Position numbers and translations under genes: made by a program
Assembly: GCF_028610705.1 (NCBI RefSeq)
Contig: NZ_JAQQWT010000004.1
Location: forward strand, 265,400 to 329,399
Direction of reading: 5' to 3'
DNA: 64,000 nucleotides
DNA from: Halalkalibacter alkalisediminis
Lineage (GTDB): Bacteria; Bacillota; Bacilli; Bacillales; Bacillaceae_D
Part shown: positions 43,754 to 52,424 of the stretch, piece by piece
How the letters are laid out: the number at the start of each line of letters is the position of its first letter
Position numbering within the stretch: position 1 is the first letter of the stretch
The notes under the pieces: generated by a model
Databases searched by the model: none
Told to the model about the DNA's origin: nothing
Seen by the model: only the letters and a program-made list of their open reading frames with translations

Positions 43754-45127
43754 TCACTTAAGATGTTCGTTATATAACAAACCCATCATCATGAATAAAA
43801 TCGTCATCGACTGTAAATTAAACCAAACCTCCGCTACCATCCCCATGACAACATATCCAACAAGAATCAAGTTGATCGCCAAAGCCAAAATCTGCTTGGA
43901 ATCACTACCTTCCTTTCGCTTAATAACGACAGTCGTCCTCATGTAGATATACAAATAAAAAGCAAGGAAAATCAATAAACCAACTATTCCATAGCGTGCG
44001 AGGATAAAGAGATAGGAATTATCAGCAAAGGCGACAAACTCACCTGACTTCATTGGACCATGCCCAAAGAGAGGTTGTTCCTTAAATTTTTCCAAATTCA
44101 TTCTCCAATACTCATACCGATTGTTAAAGCTATTAACAGAGTCTACAGACGTTCTAATAGTCCCAATCGATTCTTTAAACTTTATTTTAGGAGGGCCAAT
44201 TTCATCATCGCCTTTTCCATAAGGGTTACCAATGTTTTCAAAGATTTGGTCTGCCGCATAGTCCAAATAAGTAATCTGTGGAATCAGGACCACCGCTAAT
44301 GCTCCATATAAAAAGAAAGTGGCTAGCCCTAATTGAATCGTTCGCTTCCAATGACCTCGATTAAACATAAGCGAAAATAAGGTCCAGTAGACAATCAACC
44401 CAGCAACCGTAATGACAGCCGTTCTTGATGTTGTGAAAAATACACTCATAAAAGTCAGCATAAGTAAAGGCAAGAGGATCCGCTTTTTAAAGGATTTCGT
44501 AAACGTTATGTAGGCAAGCAGTAATCCAACTACGATCACGAGAAAAGATCCATACATATTAGGATTAAGAAAAAAACTAGGAATTCTCTGTTGACGAATG
44601 ATCATGTGATAGTGACGCTCTGAAATCGTATAAAATAGACCAATATGGTTATTCACATTAAAAAGATTAAAGAACTGAATGACTCCAAATAACTCAACGA
44701 TTAAAATGATCATCCCAACTGGCAACAATAATTTTTTTAGATCGGTTATACGAATATTCAAAGCAAGAATAAAAAAGAAGAAATAAAAGAAATATCTATG
44801 TAATTCAATCAGATCTTGTAACGACGTGAGTGTTGGTGAAACCCTCATTCCATATAAAGTTGAGAGGATAAGGGAAAAGCTACTTACTAACAAATAGATA
44901 GGAATTGGATGATCACTCCAATCAGAGAACGTTATCCCGTAACTTGTGATAGGTCCTCTGTGTTTGAAATAAATGAAACACAAATATACCCCTAGCAGGG
45001 CAAGTACAGCTAAAGCAATCACATTAACAGTCCATTGACCTAATATAACACCAGGAGCTGGCTTAAAGATTAATAAGCATAAAAAAAAGAGGAACGCAAA
45101 AGTCATATTCGGCAATGTTTTAATCAT
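43754..45127 (-). CDS. O-antigen ligase/polymerase family membrane protein (TuaE-like)
   Basis: A 457-residue membrane protein with about eleven membrane helices and the Wzy_C-type long external loop (residues about 275-345), then NRYEYWRMNLEKFKEQPLFGHG. Such proteins polymerise or ligate lipid-linked repeat units outside the membrane. With ugd, gtaB, the flippase and the sugar transferase nearby it is the likely polymerase of an acidic wall polysaccharide, comparable to TuaE. It is separated from gtaB by a terminator. Confidence 0.8.
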   Translation of the reverse strand: MIKTLPNMTFAFLFFLCLLIFKPAPGVILGQWTVNVIALAVLALLGVYLCFIYFKHRGPITSYGITFSDWSDHPIPIYLLVSSFSLILSTLYGMRVSPTLTSLQDLIELHRYFFYFFFFILALNIRITDLKKLLLPVGMIILIVELFGVIQFFNLFNVNNHIGLFYTISERHYHMIIRQQRIPSFFLNPNMYGSFLVIVVGLLLAYITFTKSFKKRILLPLLMLTFMSVFFTTSRTAVITVAGLIVYWTLFSLMFNRGHWKRTIQLGLATFFLYGALAVVLIPQITYLDYAADQIFENIGNPYGKGDDEIGPPKIKFKESIGTIRTSVDSVNSFNNRYEYWRMNLEKFKEQPLFGHGPMKSGEFVAFADNSYLFILARYGIVGLLIFLAFYLYIYMRTTVVIKRKEGSDSKQILALAINLILVGYVVMGMVAEVWFNLQSMTILFMMMGLLYNEHLK

Positions 45128-45306
45128 CGGGTTTCTCCTTTGTTTCTAATCTCTTTATGAAAGGGTTCAAAAATAGACACCATGGCTTAGTCTCCCCATA
45201 ATTAACCATTTCATAACTAAATGAGAAGGAAAGTTGTTTCTCGGGATATCCATTTCAAGGTTGTTTATATTAAGAAGTGTAAGAAGCTAGAAAAGAAGGT
45301 GGTCGT

Positions 45307-46314
45307 ATGGATCTTTTCACTAAAGCAAAGCTAGAAATAAGAGGAGATGAGTTCCATCTCTTCTTATCCTTTAACCCTGAATTAACAGAGTTCTCAGCTG
45401 AATTTGAAGTTCAAGATACGAAAAAAAGAAAACGAATAGACAGGCTTGCACTCGACTACGCAAGAAAGGCTTTTCCTAATATACAAATGACAACGGTTTC
45501 GATTATGGCAGGGTCGATGTTGCTAGTCTCTGTGCCCATGAATGATAAAAAGGTTGAAGCTGCTGATTTTACAATGTCGTACCTCTTTTTTGGATCGACT
45601 CAAGCGCAAATTGGCTATGTCGATCGCACGAAGGGAAATCTTCAAGTTGTAGCTCCTAGTTATTTCGATCTCAACCCAGATGGTACGTTAAAATTATCTT
45701 GGCAGTTTGATCCTACCTTCATTGCAGAGATGAAAAATCGCGGAGTGAGAGTCGTTCCCTTTTTAAGTAACCATTGGGACCGTGAGTTAGGAAGAGCAGC
45801 TTTGAATAATCGCGAGGTTTTAGCACAACAGATCGCGGATACGATTATCAAACATAATTTAGATGGGGTTAATGTTGATATTGAAAATGTCACTCACCTT
45901 GACCGTGACAGCTTTACCGATTTAGTTCGATTACTAAGAGAAAAGCTGCCTGCAGATAAAGAAGTTTCTGTAGCTGTAGCAGCTAATCCGAACGGCTGGC
46001 AAACTGGTTGGCACGGCAGTTATGACTACAAGAAATTAGCCGAGCACTCCGATTATCTGATGTTAATGGCCTATGATGAAAGCTTTAACGGTTGTCCGGT
46101 GGGACAAGCGCCATCAATCAAGCTGTTCGGAGTGATATTGCCAACACCATTAAATAATCGACTAGAATGGACATACGAAAGAACGCTTGGATTTACTCAA
46201 GCGTTCTTTGTCGTATTCTTCTATCAAAACTCTTTTCGAACCTCTTCCGTGATGACACCCCCTCACAAAGTTCTTCGAGTATATGAAAGCTGGCATCCCG
46301 ATTTTATGCTCTGA
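45307..46314 (+). pseudogene. Truncated GH18-family surface protein gene
   Basis: The first 259 codons (to about 46084) encode an N-terminal domain of about 60 residues, a hydrophobic segment (residues 61-78) and the first part of a glycoside hydrolase 18 barrel. The catalytic DGVNVDIE is intact (Glu193 as acid) and homology ends after LMLMAYDES. Past that the reading frame runs into unrelated sequence with a hairpin. The last beta strands of the barrel are missing, so activity is unlikely. The N-terminal domain is homologous to that of the broken LysM gene at 22920. A good ribosome site (AAGGTGGT) is still in place. Confidence 0.75.
46178..46209. terminator. Hairpin inside the scar
   Basis: AAAGAACGCTTG and CAAGCGTTCTTT, 12-base perfect arms over an 8-base loop. 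It is likely the terminator of a gene that is otherwise gone, now between the truncated GH18 gene and the GT fragment. Confidence 0.6.
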
Positions 46315-46543
46315 TTTCCCATCATGGAAGGCATTCGTCTTAAAGTACAAATGCGGGATTGCCGTTAATCCCAATCATCCTGAGGAAGTCAAAGAAGCCA
46401 TTAACTTCTTAATCGCTAACCCAGAACAAGCAAAGGAAATGGGGAGAAATGGTCAAACAATCATTCATGAGCGTTTAAATTGGGACACAGAAAAGGACAA
46501 GCTGGTACAGTGGTATAACGGATTGCTAGATAAACGATCATGA
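46283..46543 (+). pseudogene. C-terminal fragment of a GT4 glycosyltransferase
   Basis: About 86 residues read as the end of a family 4 glycosyltransferase: AGIPILCSDFPSWKAFV, then CGIAVNPNHPEEVKEAINFL and the final NWDTEKDKLVQWYN helix. The N-terminal acceptor domain and most of the donor domain are missing, and no ribosome site is apparent. It lies on the plus strand, opposite to the other polysaccharide genes. It is a deletion or recombination remnant. Confidence 0.75.
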
Positions 46544-46575
46544 ACCGAGCGCTTGGCACTCGGTTCATGATCGTT
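46533..46575. terminator. Terminator hairpin after the GT fragment
   Basis: Seventeen-base perfect arms (46533-46549 and 46559-46575) around a 9-base loop, with only a short TTTT stretch after it. It can act in both directions: for the GT fragment on plus and the CBO0543 gene on minus. Confidence 0.65.
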
Positions 46576-46589
46576 ACTTTTCACCATTT

Positions 46590-47120
46590 TTATTGTCGAT
46601 AATAACCCCTCTCTTCAACTGGCAAATGAACAGGTACATCAAACCACCAGAGAAAGCCTACCGATACGAGCGCAAACAACACATAGGTTAACAATGGATG
46701 CTTGACATGCAATCTCAGTAGAGAAAACATGAGAAAAAGGGCGAAAATCGACCAACCAAACGTCCATCCATACTGATACTCAATATGTCCTGTTAAAGTA
46801 AACACATACTCCCAAATGCCGTAAATGAAAATCCACTGTAACGTATGTAAAATCTGTTTAATGGCTCCTTTAGGGTAATTGCCTAAAAAGAGGATTCCGG
46901 TAGCTGGGAATACGATAAAGGTATAGATCATTTCTGTAAGAGTATGATTGGAAATAAGGTCTGAATGCATACGCCATAAAAAATAATTGGCTGTTAAGAA
47001 ATTATAGACTAGATTGCCAAGAGCAAAAAATAGTAACGTATCATGATACTTCTTCCAATTCCTCCAATCCCCCCAACCAATAACAGCGAGAATACTAATG
47101 ATTGCTGTAAGTATATGCAT
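46590..47120 (-). CDS. CBO0543-type membrane protein, copy 1
   Basis: A 176-residue protein with five or six membrane helices, of the small integral membrane family labelled CBO0543 in Firmicutes. It is rich in Trp and Tyr and has the family's short loops (GDWRNWKKYHDTLLFF, then NYFLWRMH). No function is known. It probably starts at ATG 47120 with AAAGGATG upstream; a longer frame to 47162 has no better site. A second family member follows 177 bases away in the same direction. Confidence 0.6.
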   Translation of the reverse strand: MHILTAIISILAVIGWGDWRNWKKYHDTLLFFALGNLVYNFLTANYFLWRMHSDLISNHTLTEMIYTFIVFPATGILFLGNYPKGAIKQILHTLQWIFIYGIWEYVFTLTGHIEYQYGWTFGWSIFALFLMFSLLRLHVKHPLLTYVLFALVSVGFLWWFDVPVHLPVEERGYYRQ

Positions 47121-47297
47121 ATGGAATTCATCCTTTTTAACATCATTAATAAACAAACACACATATTTTGATATAAATAGTGTGTGTCTAAAAAAGGATA
47201 ATATTAATACATTCTCATAAATAGCCTTATCATTTCCTAATTCCCTAAAGCATCAAAAATCTTGAAGAAAAATCATTGAACGATCCAAGAGAAACGA

Positions 47298-47852
47298 TTA
47301 AATATGTTTTTCTTCAAGTTGCTTTACCTTCATCATTAACCACTTTAAAAACACACCAATTACAATATAGATAGGAAAGGAATAGATACTTTCCCATTTG
47401 TATAATTGATAGATCCCCAACCATACAGCAATCGGTTCAAACACAAATGAAAAAATCGATGCTGTGATGGTCATTGCCGCAAAAAAACACTTCCATGAAC
47501 GAAAGTACTGATAAATAAGCATATAAACAAAGGGCAGATGTCCAATATCAATTTCAATAATTGAAGGAATGACTGGAAATAATTTATTAGGGTATCCCCA
47601 GAATAGAAAAGCAACACCTAAAGTGTCTAGTGTCTTCACGACGATCGCGATCATAAATCCATATAATAAAATCTCTGTGATCCTAGACTTATCTAATAAA
47701 AACCACCAGGCAACACCAAATGCAACCATGCTGATAAGAAGAAACCACCAACCAAAGGTTAATAAATTTTCATTGAACCAGTGATCCATACACGCTTCCA
47801 TTAATTTAGCTTGCAGCTCTACTACATCGCTCCAATTTGAATGTTCCTTCAA
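47298..47852 (-). CDS. CBO0543-type membrane protein, copy 2
   Basis: A 184-residue protein with five membrane helices, similar in layout to its neighbour but clearly diverged (FWGYPNKLFPVIPSIIEIDIGHLP, then FEPIAVWLGIYQLYKWES split by the fifth helix region). The start is a TTG at 47852, decided by AGAGGAGGTG eight bases upstream. It sits between the damaged stretch and the GT2-flippase-sugar transferase genes. Function unknown. Confidence 0.65.
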   Translation of the reverse strand: MKEHSNWSDVVELQAKLMEACMDHWFNENLLTFGWWFLLISMVAFGVAWWFLLDKSRITEILLYGFMIAIVVKTLDTLGVAFLFWGYPNKLFPVIPSIIEIDIGHLPFVYMLIYQYFRSWKCFFAAMTITASIFSFVFEPIAVWLGIYQLYKWESIYSFPIYIVIGVFLKWLMMKVKQLEEKHI

Positions 47853-47926
47853 CTAACACACCTCCTCTTTAGGTTATCATGTGTGTTAGTTTTCTCATAC
47901 ATACGTTCAATTGAGTCGGATCGATT

Positions 47927-48724
47927 CTATTTTTGATAAAAGAACAATTCCTTCACAGCATCTTTATAATATAAAATCGGTCTTTCTAAATGTTTGAGTT
48001 TTTTAAAGAACAAACCGGTTAACAGTGTTAAAGCAATGGGGGTGTTGTACATCCTTTTAAATAAAGGCCCCTTGCTAACAAAGGTTTGGTAATTTAATCT
48101 CGATTGAATGGGAGGTTTAGCATGGTATACGATGATCTTTGGAACATAGCTTATTTTATAGCCTTTTTGATACATCTTGAATAGGAAGAGATTTTCTTCT
48201 CCACTCGGATATTTAGCCCCTAAACCAAAGTCCTCATCAAAGACCATTAAGCTTTGATCTACTTTACTGACATCAATAAAAAATTCGATCGAGGATTTCC
48301 TAAATAAATCTCTTCTTCGAATCTGGTGCTGATAGTAATCTAAATACGTCTTATAATACTCCTTTGACTCAGGATCGTAAATTTGATAGCAGACAATATC
48401 TGAGTCGTGCGTCTCATAGTAACTCATTACTTCTTTAAAGGCTCCCGGATGATACCAGCAGTCATCATCAGAAAACGTGACAATGTTATTTTTTATATAG
48501 GACATGCCAATGTTTCTAGCATGAGATAGACCTAACCGATCAATACGAATATGCTGATATGAAAAAGGAACTTGATTCAAAAGCCTACTCACGATCTCAT
48601 GATTAGCTTGAGATACGATAACGACCTCGAAGTGAGAAATCGTCTGATTGGCCAAACTGTTAAATAGTCTTAAAAGCTCAGCTTCTCTTTTTCCAAGTGT
48701 TGGTATTACGACACTGATCGTCAT
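47927..48724 (-). CDS. Family 2 glycosyltransferase
   Basis: A 265-residue GT2 enzyme: the N-terminal ISVVIPTLGKRE, GLSHARNIG and the metal-binding FSDDDCW are in place, followed by a GEENLFLFKMYQKGY acceptor-side region and a basic C-terminal tail. It would add a sugar to the lipid-linked repeat unit on the inner face of the membrane. The ATG at 48724 has GAGGAGGAGATGG in front; the frame from 48751 would overlap the flippase gene's end. It lies 19 bases after the flippase gene. Confidence 0.82.
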   Translation of the reverse strand: MTISVVIPTLGKREAELLRLFNSLANQTISHFEVVIVSQANHEIVSRLLNQVPFSYQHIRIDRLGLSHARNIGMSYIKNNIVTFSDDDCWYHPGAFKEVMSYYETHDSDIVCYQIYDPESKEYYKTYLDYYQHQIRRRDLFRKSSIEFFIDVSKVDQSLMVFDEDFGLGAKYPSGEENLFLFKMYQKGYKISYVPKIIVYHAKPPIQSRLNYQTFVSKGPLFKRMYNTPIALTLLTGLFFKKLKHLERPILYYKDAVKELFFYQK

Positions 48725-48743
48725 CCATCTCCTCCTCTCAAGC

Positions 48744-50186
48744 TCAAGCATGAAACCTACCTTTTATTTTGCTTACATACACCTGTTTAAGAACTCCTCT
48801 AACCCCTAAAGCATTAACCACAATAATACTAATGCCATACACAACGGCGCCCATACCTACTTGATAAATAAACGTAGCCACTCCTACCTCATGTCTTAAC
48901 GGCCAGATCACCAATCCCATTATTAGTGTAGCCAAAACAATCTTGAAAAAATCGCCTGTTGGAAAGGGCAATGGATTAATTTTGACATGAACAATTATCC
49001 AGCTCATTACGATCGCTAGCGCATAAGCAACCAGGGTTGCAATAGCCGCTCCTTCTATTCCATAGACAGGAATGAACAAGAAATTCAAACCAATGTTAAC
49101 AATGGCAGCCCCTACTACTGGAATCACTTGCAAAGATGATTCCTGTTTTAAATGGAAGACAATATCCACACAATAGATTTTGAAGCCGCGCAGAACCGCA
49201 GCAATCGCGATGTAAGGGATGAGCATCATCGCCTGTTCTCTAAACTCCGCACCAAGAAATAAATGAACGAAATTACTTGATAAGATCATCACTCCCAAAG
49301 CCGCCGGAATGGAGATGAGAAAAATAAGACTTGTATTTTTCTTCACTTGTCCGTAAGCAGCTTCTTCCCCCTTCTCCTCAAGTGCCTTGATCGCAATCGG
49401 GAAAGCCGCTAAATTAATCACCATCATAAACGTATAAATCGTTTGCTGAGTTAAATCATAGGTAACCGAATACACCCCTGTATCACTTGTTGTCATTAAA
49501 TACTCAATGATTAAACGGTCAGAGTTATGTATCACCACCGTTAATAAGAAGGTAATCGTTAAAGGAAAGCCGTATTTGACAAAACCCTTTAGCATATTAT
49601 GATCAAGATGAGTAACGTTCGGCCTTACTTTCCATACCTTTAACGTAGGCACAAGTAAGGTTAACCAAAATGCTGCGATCATCCCAATCAACAAGCCAAC
49701 CTCATTTAAGCCAACAAGAATCAACGAAGTACTAAGGGCTAATCCAAGCGCAACCCTACTAAAAGACAAATACCCATAAGACTTCGGATTTAATTGGGCT
49801 CTTAACAAAGAAAGATGGATCCCGTACCAAGATTGACTCCATGACAGGACTAAACAAAGGACTAAGTAGGCAAATGATAACTGCTCAAACGTTAAATAAA
49901 AGATAAGTCCTACTACTGTTGAGGTTAAAACAAGTCCCAAAAAGGAGATTTTGACTGTTTCTAGGAAGTTCGAATCGTCTTTATATTTAGGATAATACCG
50001 AATTAAACTAAATTTTAACCATTCAAAAACGACGGCATTGATTAAGCCTGCAATGGCAAAAATAAGAGCATAAATCCCATACTCTTCTGGTGTAAGAAGC
50101 CTAGTAAAAATCGCAATGCTTGCAAAGCTAATCAGAGCAGGTAACCCGTGCGAGATAAAATAATAAAAAGCATGTTTAGCCAGCAT
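48744..50186 (-). CDS. Polysaccharide flippase (Wzx/TuaB-like)
   Basis: A 480-residue membrane protein with twelve to fourteen helices of the MATE-like polysaccharide export family (PF01943/PF13440 type). It begins MLAKHAFYYFISHGLPALISF, split over the first helix, and would flip undecaprenyl-linked repeat units to the outer face. TuaB is the B. subtilis counterpart. ATG 50186 with GAAAGAGG upstream is preferred to 50249, whose extra residues are polar and not conserved in this family. Confidence 0.85.
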   Translation of the reverse strand: MLAKHAFYYFISHGLPALISFASIAIFTRLLTPEEYGIYALIFAIAGLINAVVFEWLKFSLIRYYPKYKDDSNFLETVKISFLGLVLTSTVVGLIFYLTFEQLSFAYLVLCLVLSWSQSWYGIHLSLLRAQLNPKSYGYLSFSRVALGLALSTSLILVGLNEVGLLIGMIAAFWLTLLVPTLKVWKVRPNVTHLDHNMLKGFVKYGFPLTITFLLTVVIHNSDRLIIEYLMTTSDTGVYSVTYDLTQQTIYTFMMVINLAAFPIAIKALEEKGEEAAYGQVKKNTSLIFLISIPAALGVMILSSNFVHLFLGAEFREQAMMLIPYIAIAAVLRGFKIYCVDIVFHLKQESSLQVIPVVGAAIVNIGLNFLFIPVYGIEGAAIATLVAYALAIVMSWIIVHVKINPLPFPTGDFFKIVLATLIMGLVIWPLRHEVGVATFIYQVGMGAVVYGISIIVVNALGVRGVLKQVYVSKIKGRFHA

Positions 50187-50320
50187 AAAAAAACCTCTTT
50201 CCGTGCAGGTACTCTTACCAACATTGTCCCCTTTTTTCGAAGGTGGCAACCTCCATTTCCAGAAAAAAATCGCCTACTCAACTCTCTTTGAGATCAAACA
50301 ACCTCCCTGCATCCATAACA

Positions 50321-50356
50321 AAAAAAGGAATGAGGAAATCCCCACTCCTTTCGAAT
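50321..50356 (-). terminator. Terminator of the sugar transferase gene
   Basis: AAAGGAGTGGGG pairs with CCTCATTCCTTT (two G-U) over a short loop and runs into TTTTTTTG on the minus strand, right after the stop codon. Confidence 0.75.
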
Positions 50357-50360
50357 GCTA

Positions 50361-51737
50361 TTAAGCCTTCACACGTTTAAGCACAGCTTGCTTCGCCATT
50401 TTTTCTTGCTGGCCTTCTGCCTGTGTTTTGTTTAAGACAACCAACACAGTTCTAAATAATAAAACAATATCTAACCATATGGAATAGTGTCTAATGTAAT
50501 AAAGGTCAAACTTTAATTTCGCATCTGCACTCGTTGTATAAAATCCTAGTACTTGCGCATAACCTGTGATACCTGGCTTAACTGAATTTCGGTAATAGAA
50601 CCATTTATTTTCTTTCTCGAACTTCTTCGCAAAATACTCACGCTCAGGTCTTGGACCCACTAAGGACATATCCCCTTTTAGAACATTGAAAAGCTGAGGT
50701 AGTTCGTCAATTCTTGTACGACGAATGAATTTCCCTACCTTGGTGATCCGACTATCAGCAGACTTCGCAAGAACTGGCCCTGTTTTCGCTTCAGCATTTA
50801 TAATCATTGAACGAAACTTTAAAATGCTAAATGGTTTGTGATCTTGACCAACACGTTCTTGCTTAAAGAAAAACGGTCCACCGTCCTCTAATTTAATGGC
50901 CATAGCTGTCGCAACCATAATAGGCAATGTTGCCAAAATGAGCATCGAAGAAATCGCAACATCAAGAATTCTTTTTGCTAATATCTGACCTGTAGTCAGT
51001 TCAAAAGGCTTGACTTCTAATACCATCGTATCGCCAACTGTTGTAAAGGATGTCTTCATAATAAACAAGTCGTTCGTATTTGGAATCATATAAGCTGATT
51101 TTTTTTGCTTCATCGCATAATAAAGAATGTCACTCTTCTTTTTCTCCCTCATGCTAGAACCAATAAAAACTAAACCATATGGTAAAATGTTCTCTTTTAT
51201 TTCACTTAACGTGATGTCCTGGTTAATCCAGGCTACATCACTTTTACGATTAATTAATTTAGAGTCTCTTAGATTCACTTTAATTAACTCTAATTCCTCT
51301 TCATTCCCAATAAAAACCGCTCTCTCATTTAACATTTTACAATTAAATCTAGTAAACAAACTTTTCCACGTTAACCACGAAACAAACATAAAGAAGTGAG
51401 CTAAGAATATAACGGAACGTGGTAGAGCGAATTCACGAAATAAGAAAGAGACAGCAATCGTCACGACCATGATACAGGCCGAAGCAACCATTAATTTTCT
51501 AACTAACTCGGTTTGATCTCGCTTCACTAACCGGTCGAGTTCAAACATATAAATAAAGCACACGGCAGTAAATAATACCCATGGAATAATCGCAATTAAT
51601 GCATCAATATTACGTGGCTGAATGATGATATATTGGCTTGCCAAGGTGAAGGCACCCCAATACGCAGCCAAAATCAATAAAATATCCACTAATATGATCA
51701 TAAAGCGCGACGTGCGTTTAGGAAACATATTTGTCAT
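50361..51737 (-). CDS. Polyprenyl-phosphate sugar phosphotransferase
   Basis: A 458-residue initiating enzyme of polysaccharide synthesis, WbaP/WcaJ-like. It has four N-terminal membrane helices, a nucleotide-binding-like middle (about 140-245), and a C-terminal bacterial sugar transferase domain (PF02397). The latter carries the LAKRILDVAISSML helix, GPFFFKQERVG, FRSM, RTRIDELPQLFNVLKGDMSLVGPRPE. It puts the first sugar-1-phosphate on undecaprenyl phosphate. TuaA is the shorter B. subtilis counterpart. The ATG at 51737 is eight bases from AGGAG; ATG 51743 is too close. Confidence 0.9.
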   Translation of the reverse strand: MTNMFPKRTSRFMIILVDILLILAAYWGAFTLASQYIIIQPRNIDALIAIIPWVLFTAVCFIYMFELDRLVKRDQTELVRKLMVASACIMVVTIAVSFLFREFALPRSVIFLAHFFMFVSWLTWKSLFTRFNCKMLNERAVFIGNEEELELIKVNLRDSKLINRKSDVAWINQDITLSEIKENILPYGLVFIGSSMREKKKSDILYYAMKQKKSAYMIPNTNDLFIMKTSFTTVGDTMVLEVKPFELTTGQILAKRILDVAISSMLILATLPIMVATAMAIKLEDGGPFFFKQERVGQDHKPFSILKFRSMIINAEAKTGPVLAKSADSRITKVGKFIRRTRIDELPQLFNVLKGDMSLVGPRPEREYFAKKFEKENKWFYYRNSVKPGITGYAQVLGFYTTSADAKLKFDLYYIRHYSIWLDIVLLFRTVLVVLNKTQAEGQQEKMAKQAVLKRVKA

Positions 51738-51769
51738 AGTCATTACTCCTATTAATCAGACTCTATACA

Positions 51770-51806
51770 AATACCCTTAGTCTAATTCTTATAAACTAAG
51801 GGTATT
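51770..51806. terminator. Hairpin between tagD and the sugar transferase gene
   Basis: AATACCCTTAGT and ACTAAGGGTATT, 12-base arms over a 13-base loop. On the minus strand a weak TTTG follows, so it can end the tagD transcript. It overlaps the -10 of the next promoter. Confidence 0.6.
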
Positions 51807-51855
51807 TTAACACAAAATTTATGAAATCTTTAAATTCACTTAAACTTTCAATGAA
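51804..51855 (-). promoter_or_regulatory. Candidate PhoP-activated promoter of the sugar transferase-flippase genes
   Basis: A -10 TAAAAT (51804-51809) lies 18 bases from TTAAAG (51828-51833). Three TT-starting hexamers, TTCATT, TTTAAG and TTAAAG, follow one another on the minus strand with exact 5-base spacers (11-base period), the layout of a Pho box. The hexamers match TTAACA only partly and the area is AT-rich. Confidence 0.35.
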
Positions 51856-51873
51856 TTTACATAATTTATTAGA

Positions 51874-52269
51874 CTAACCATTAACAATCTTTAGTTCATC
51901 TTTAATCTTTGATGTTGATATACCCGCAGTTCTTGGCAGATAAACCACTTCACAATAATCTTTAAGGAAGTCAAACTTGCCTTCCCAATCATCACCCATT
52001 ACAAAAACATCCACATTATGATCGACAACATCAGAAACCTTTTGTTCCCAGTTTTCCTCTGAGATTACTTCATCTACATAACGAATAGCTTCCAAAATCA
52101 TTTTCCTATTTTCAAAGCTATGATATGACTTTTTATTTTTAATAGCGTTAAATTCATCAGAAGAGATTGCCACAATCAAATAATCTCCTAAATCCTTGGC
52201 GCGTTTCAATAAATTAATGTGGCCCCAGTGTAATAGATCAAACGTTCCATATGTTATAACCTTCTTCAC
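51874..52269 (-). CDS. tagD: Glycerol-3-phosphate cytidylyltransferase TagD
   Basis: A 131-residue nucleotidyltransferase that makes CDP-glycerol from CTP and glycerol-3-phosphate for teichoic acid. It matches TagD closely, with TYGTFDLLHWGHINLLKRA (HxGH), the RYVDEVI region, and the RTAGISTSKIK end (ISTS/TK nucleotide motif). Size equals B. subtilis TagD. It is monocistronic or first in its unit, with a strong SigA promoter about 30-55 bases upstream that overlaps a Pho-box-like array. Confidence 0.97.
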   Translation of the reverse strand: MKKVITYGTFDLLHWGHINLLKRAKDLGDYLIVAISSDEFNAIKNKKSYHSFENRKMILEAIRYVDEVISEENWEQKVSDVVDHNVDVFVMGDDWEGKFDFLKDYCEVVYLPRTAGISTSKIKDELKIVNG

Positions 52270-52296
52270 TTTTGTTGCCCCCTATATTTCATAAAA

Positions 52297-52324
52297 ATTA
52301 TATATAATATTAACCGAATGTAAA
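52297..52324 (-). promoter_or_regulatory. SigA promoter of tagD
   Basis: TTTACA-N16-TATAAT on the minus strand: five of six and six of six consensus bases. It lies about 30 bases upstream of the tagD ATG. Confidence 0.75.
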
Positions 52325-52335
52325 GTTTAAGTTAA
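52308..52335 (-). promoter_or_regulatory. Pho-box-like repeats over the tagD promoter
   Basis: TTAACT, TTTACA and TTAATA occur as direct repeats with exact 5-base spacers on the minus strand. The middle one is the tagD -35. PhoP boxes (TTAACA-type hexamers, 5-base spacers) at this location repress tagD in B. subtilis under phosphate starvation. Confidence 0.55.
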
Positions 52336-52424
52336 CAAAGATTAATATAGCATGATTAATATCTAGAATACAACAGGATTTGCTATATTTCACTTTTTTC
52401 CATAGTTCGATAGAAACAGACAAA

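Noticed and set aside
45307-46314. Intact 335-residue GH18 protein
   Set aside because: Homology stops in mid-barrel at about residue 259; the remaining residues are unrelated sequence with a hairpin.
39122-51737. Firm naming of the sugar cluster as the tua operon
   Set aside because: Order and strand resemble tuaA-B-E-D-G, but TuaF/TuaH counterparts are missing and the centre is damaged; 'tua-like' is as far as the sequence allows.
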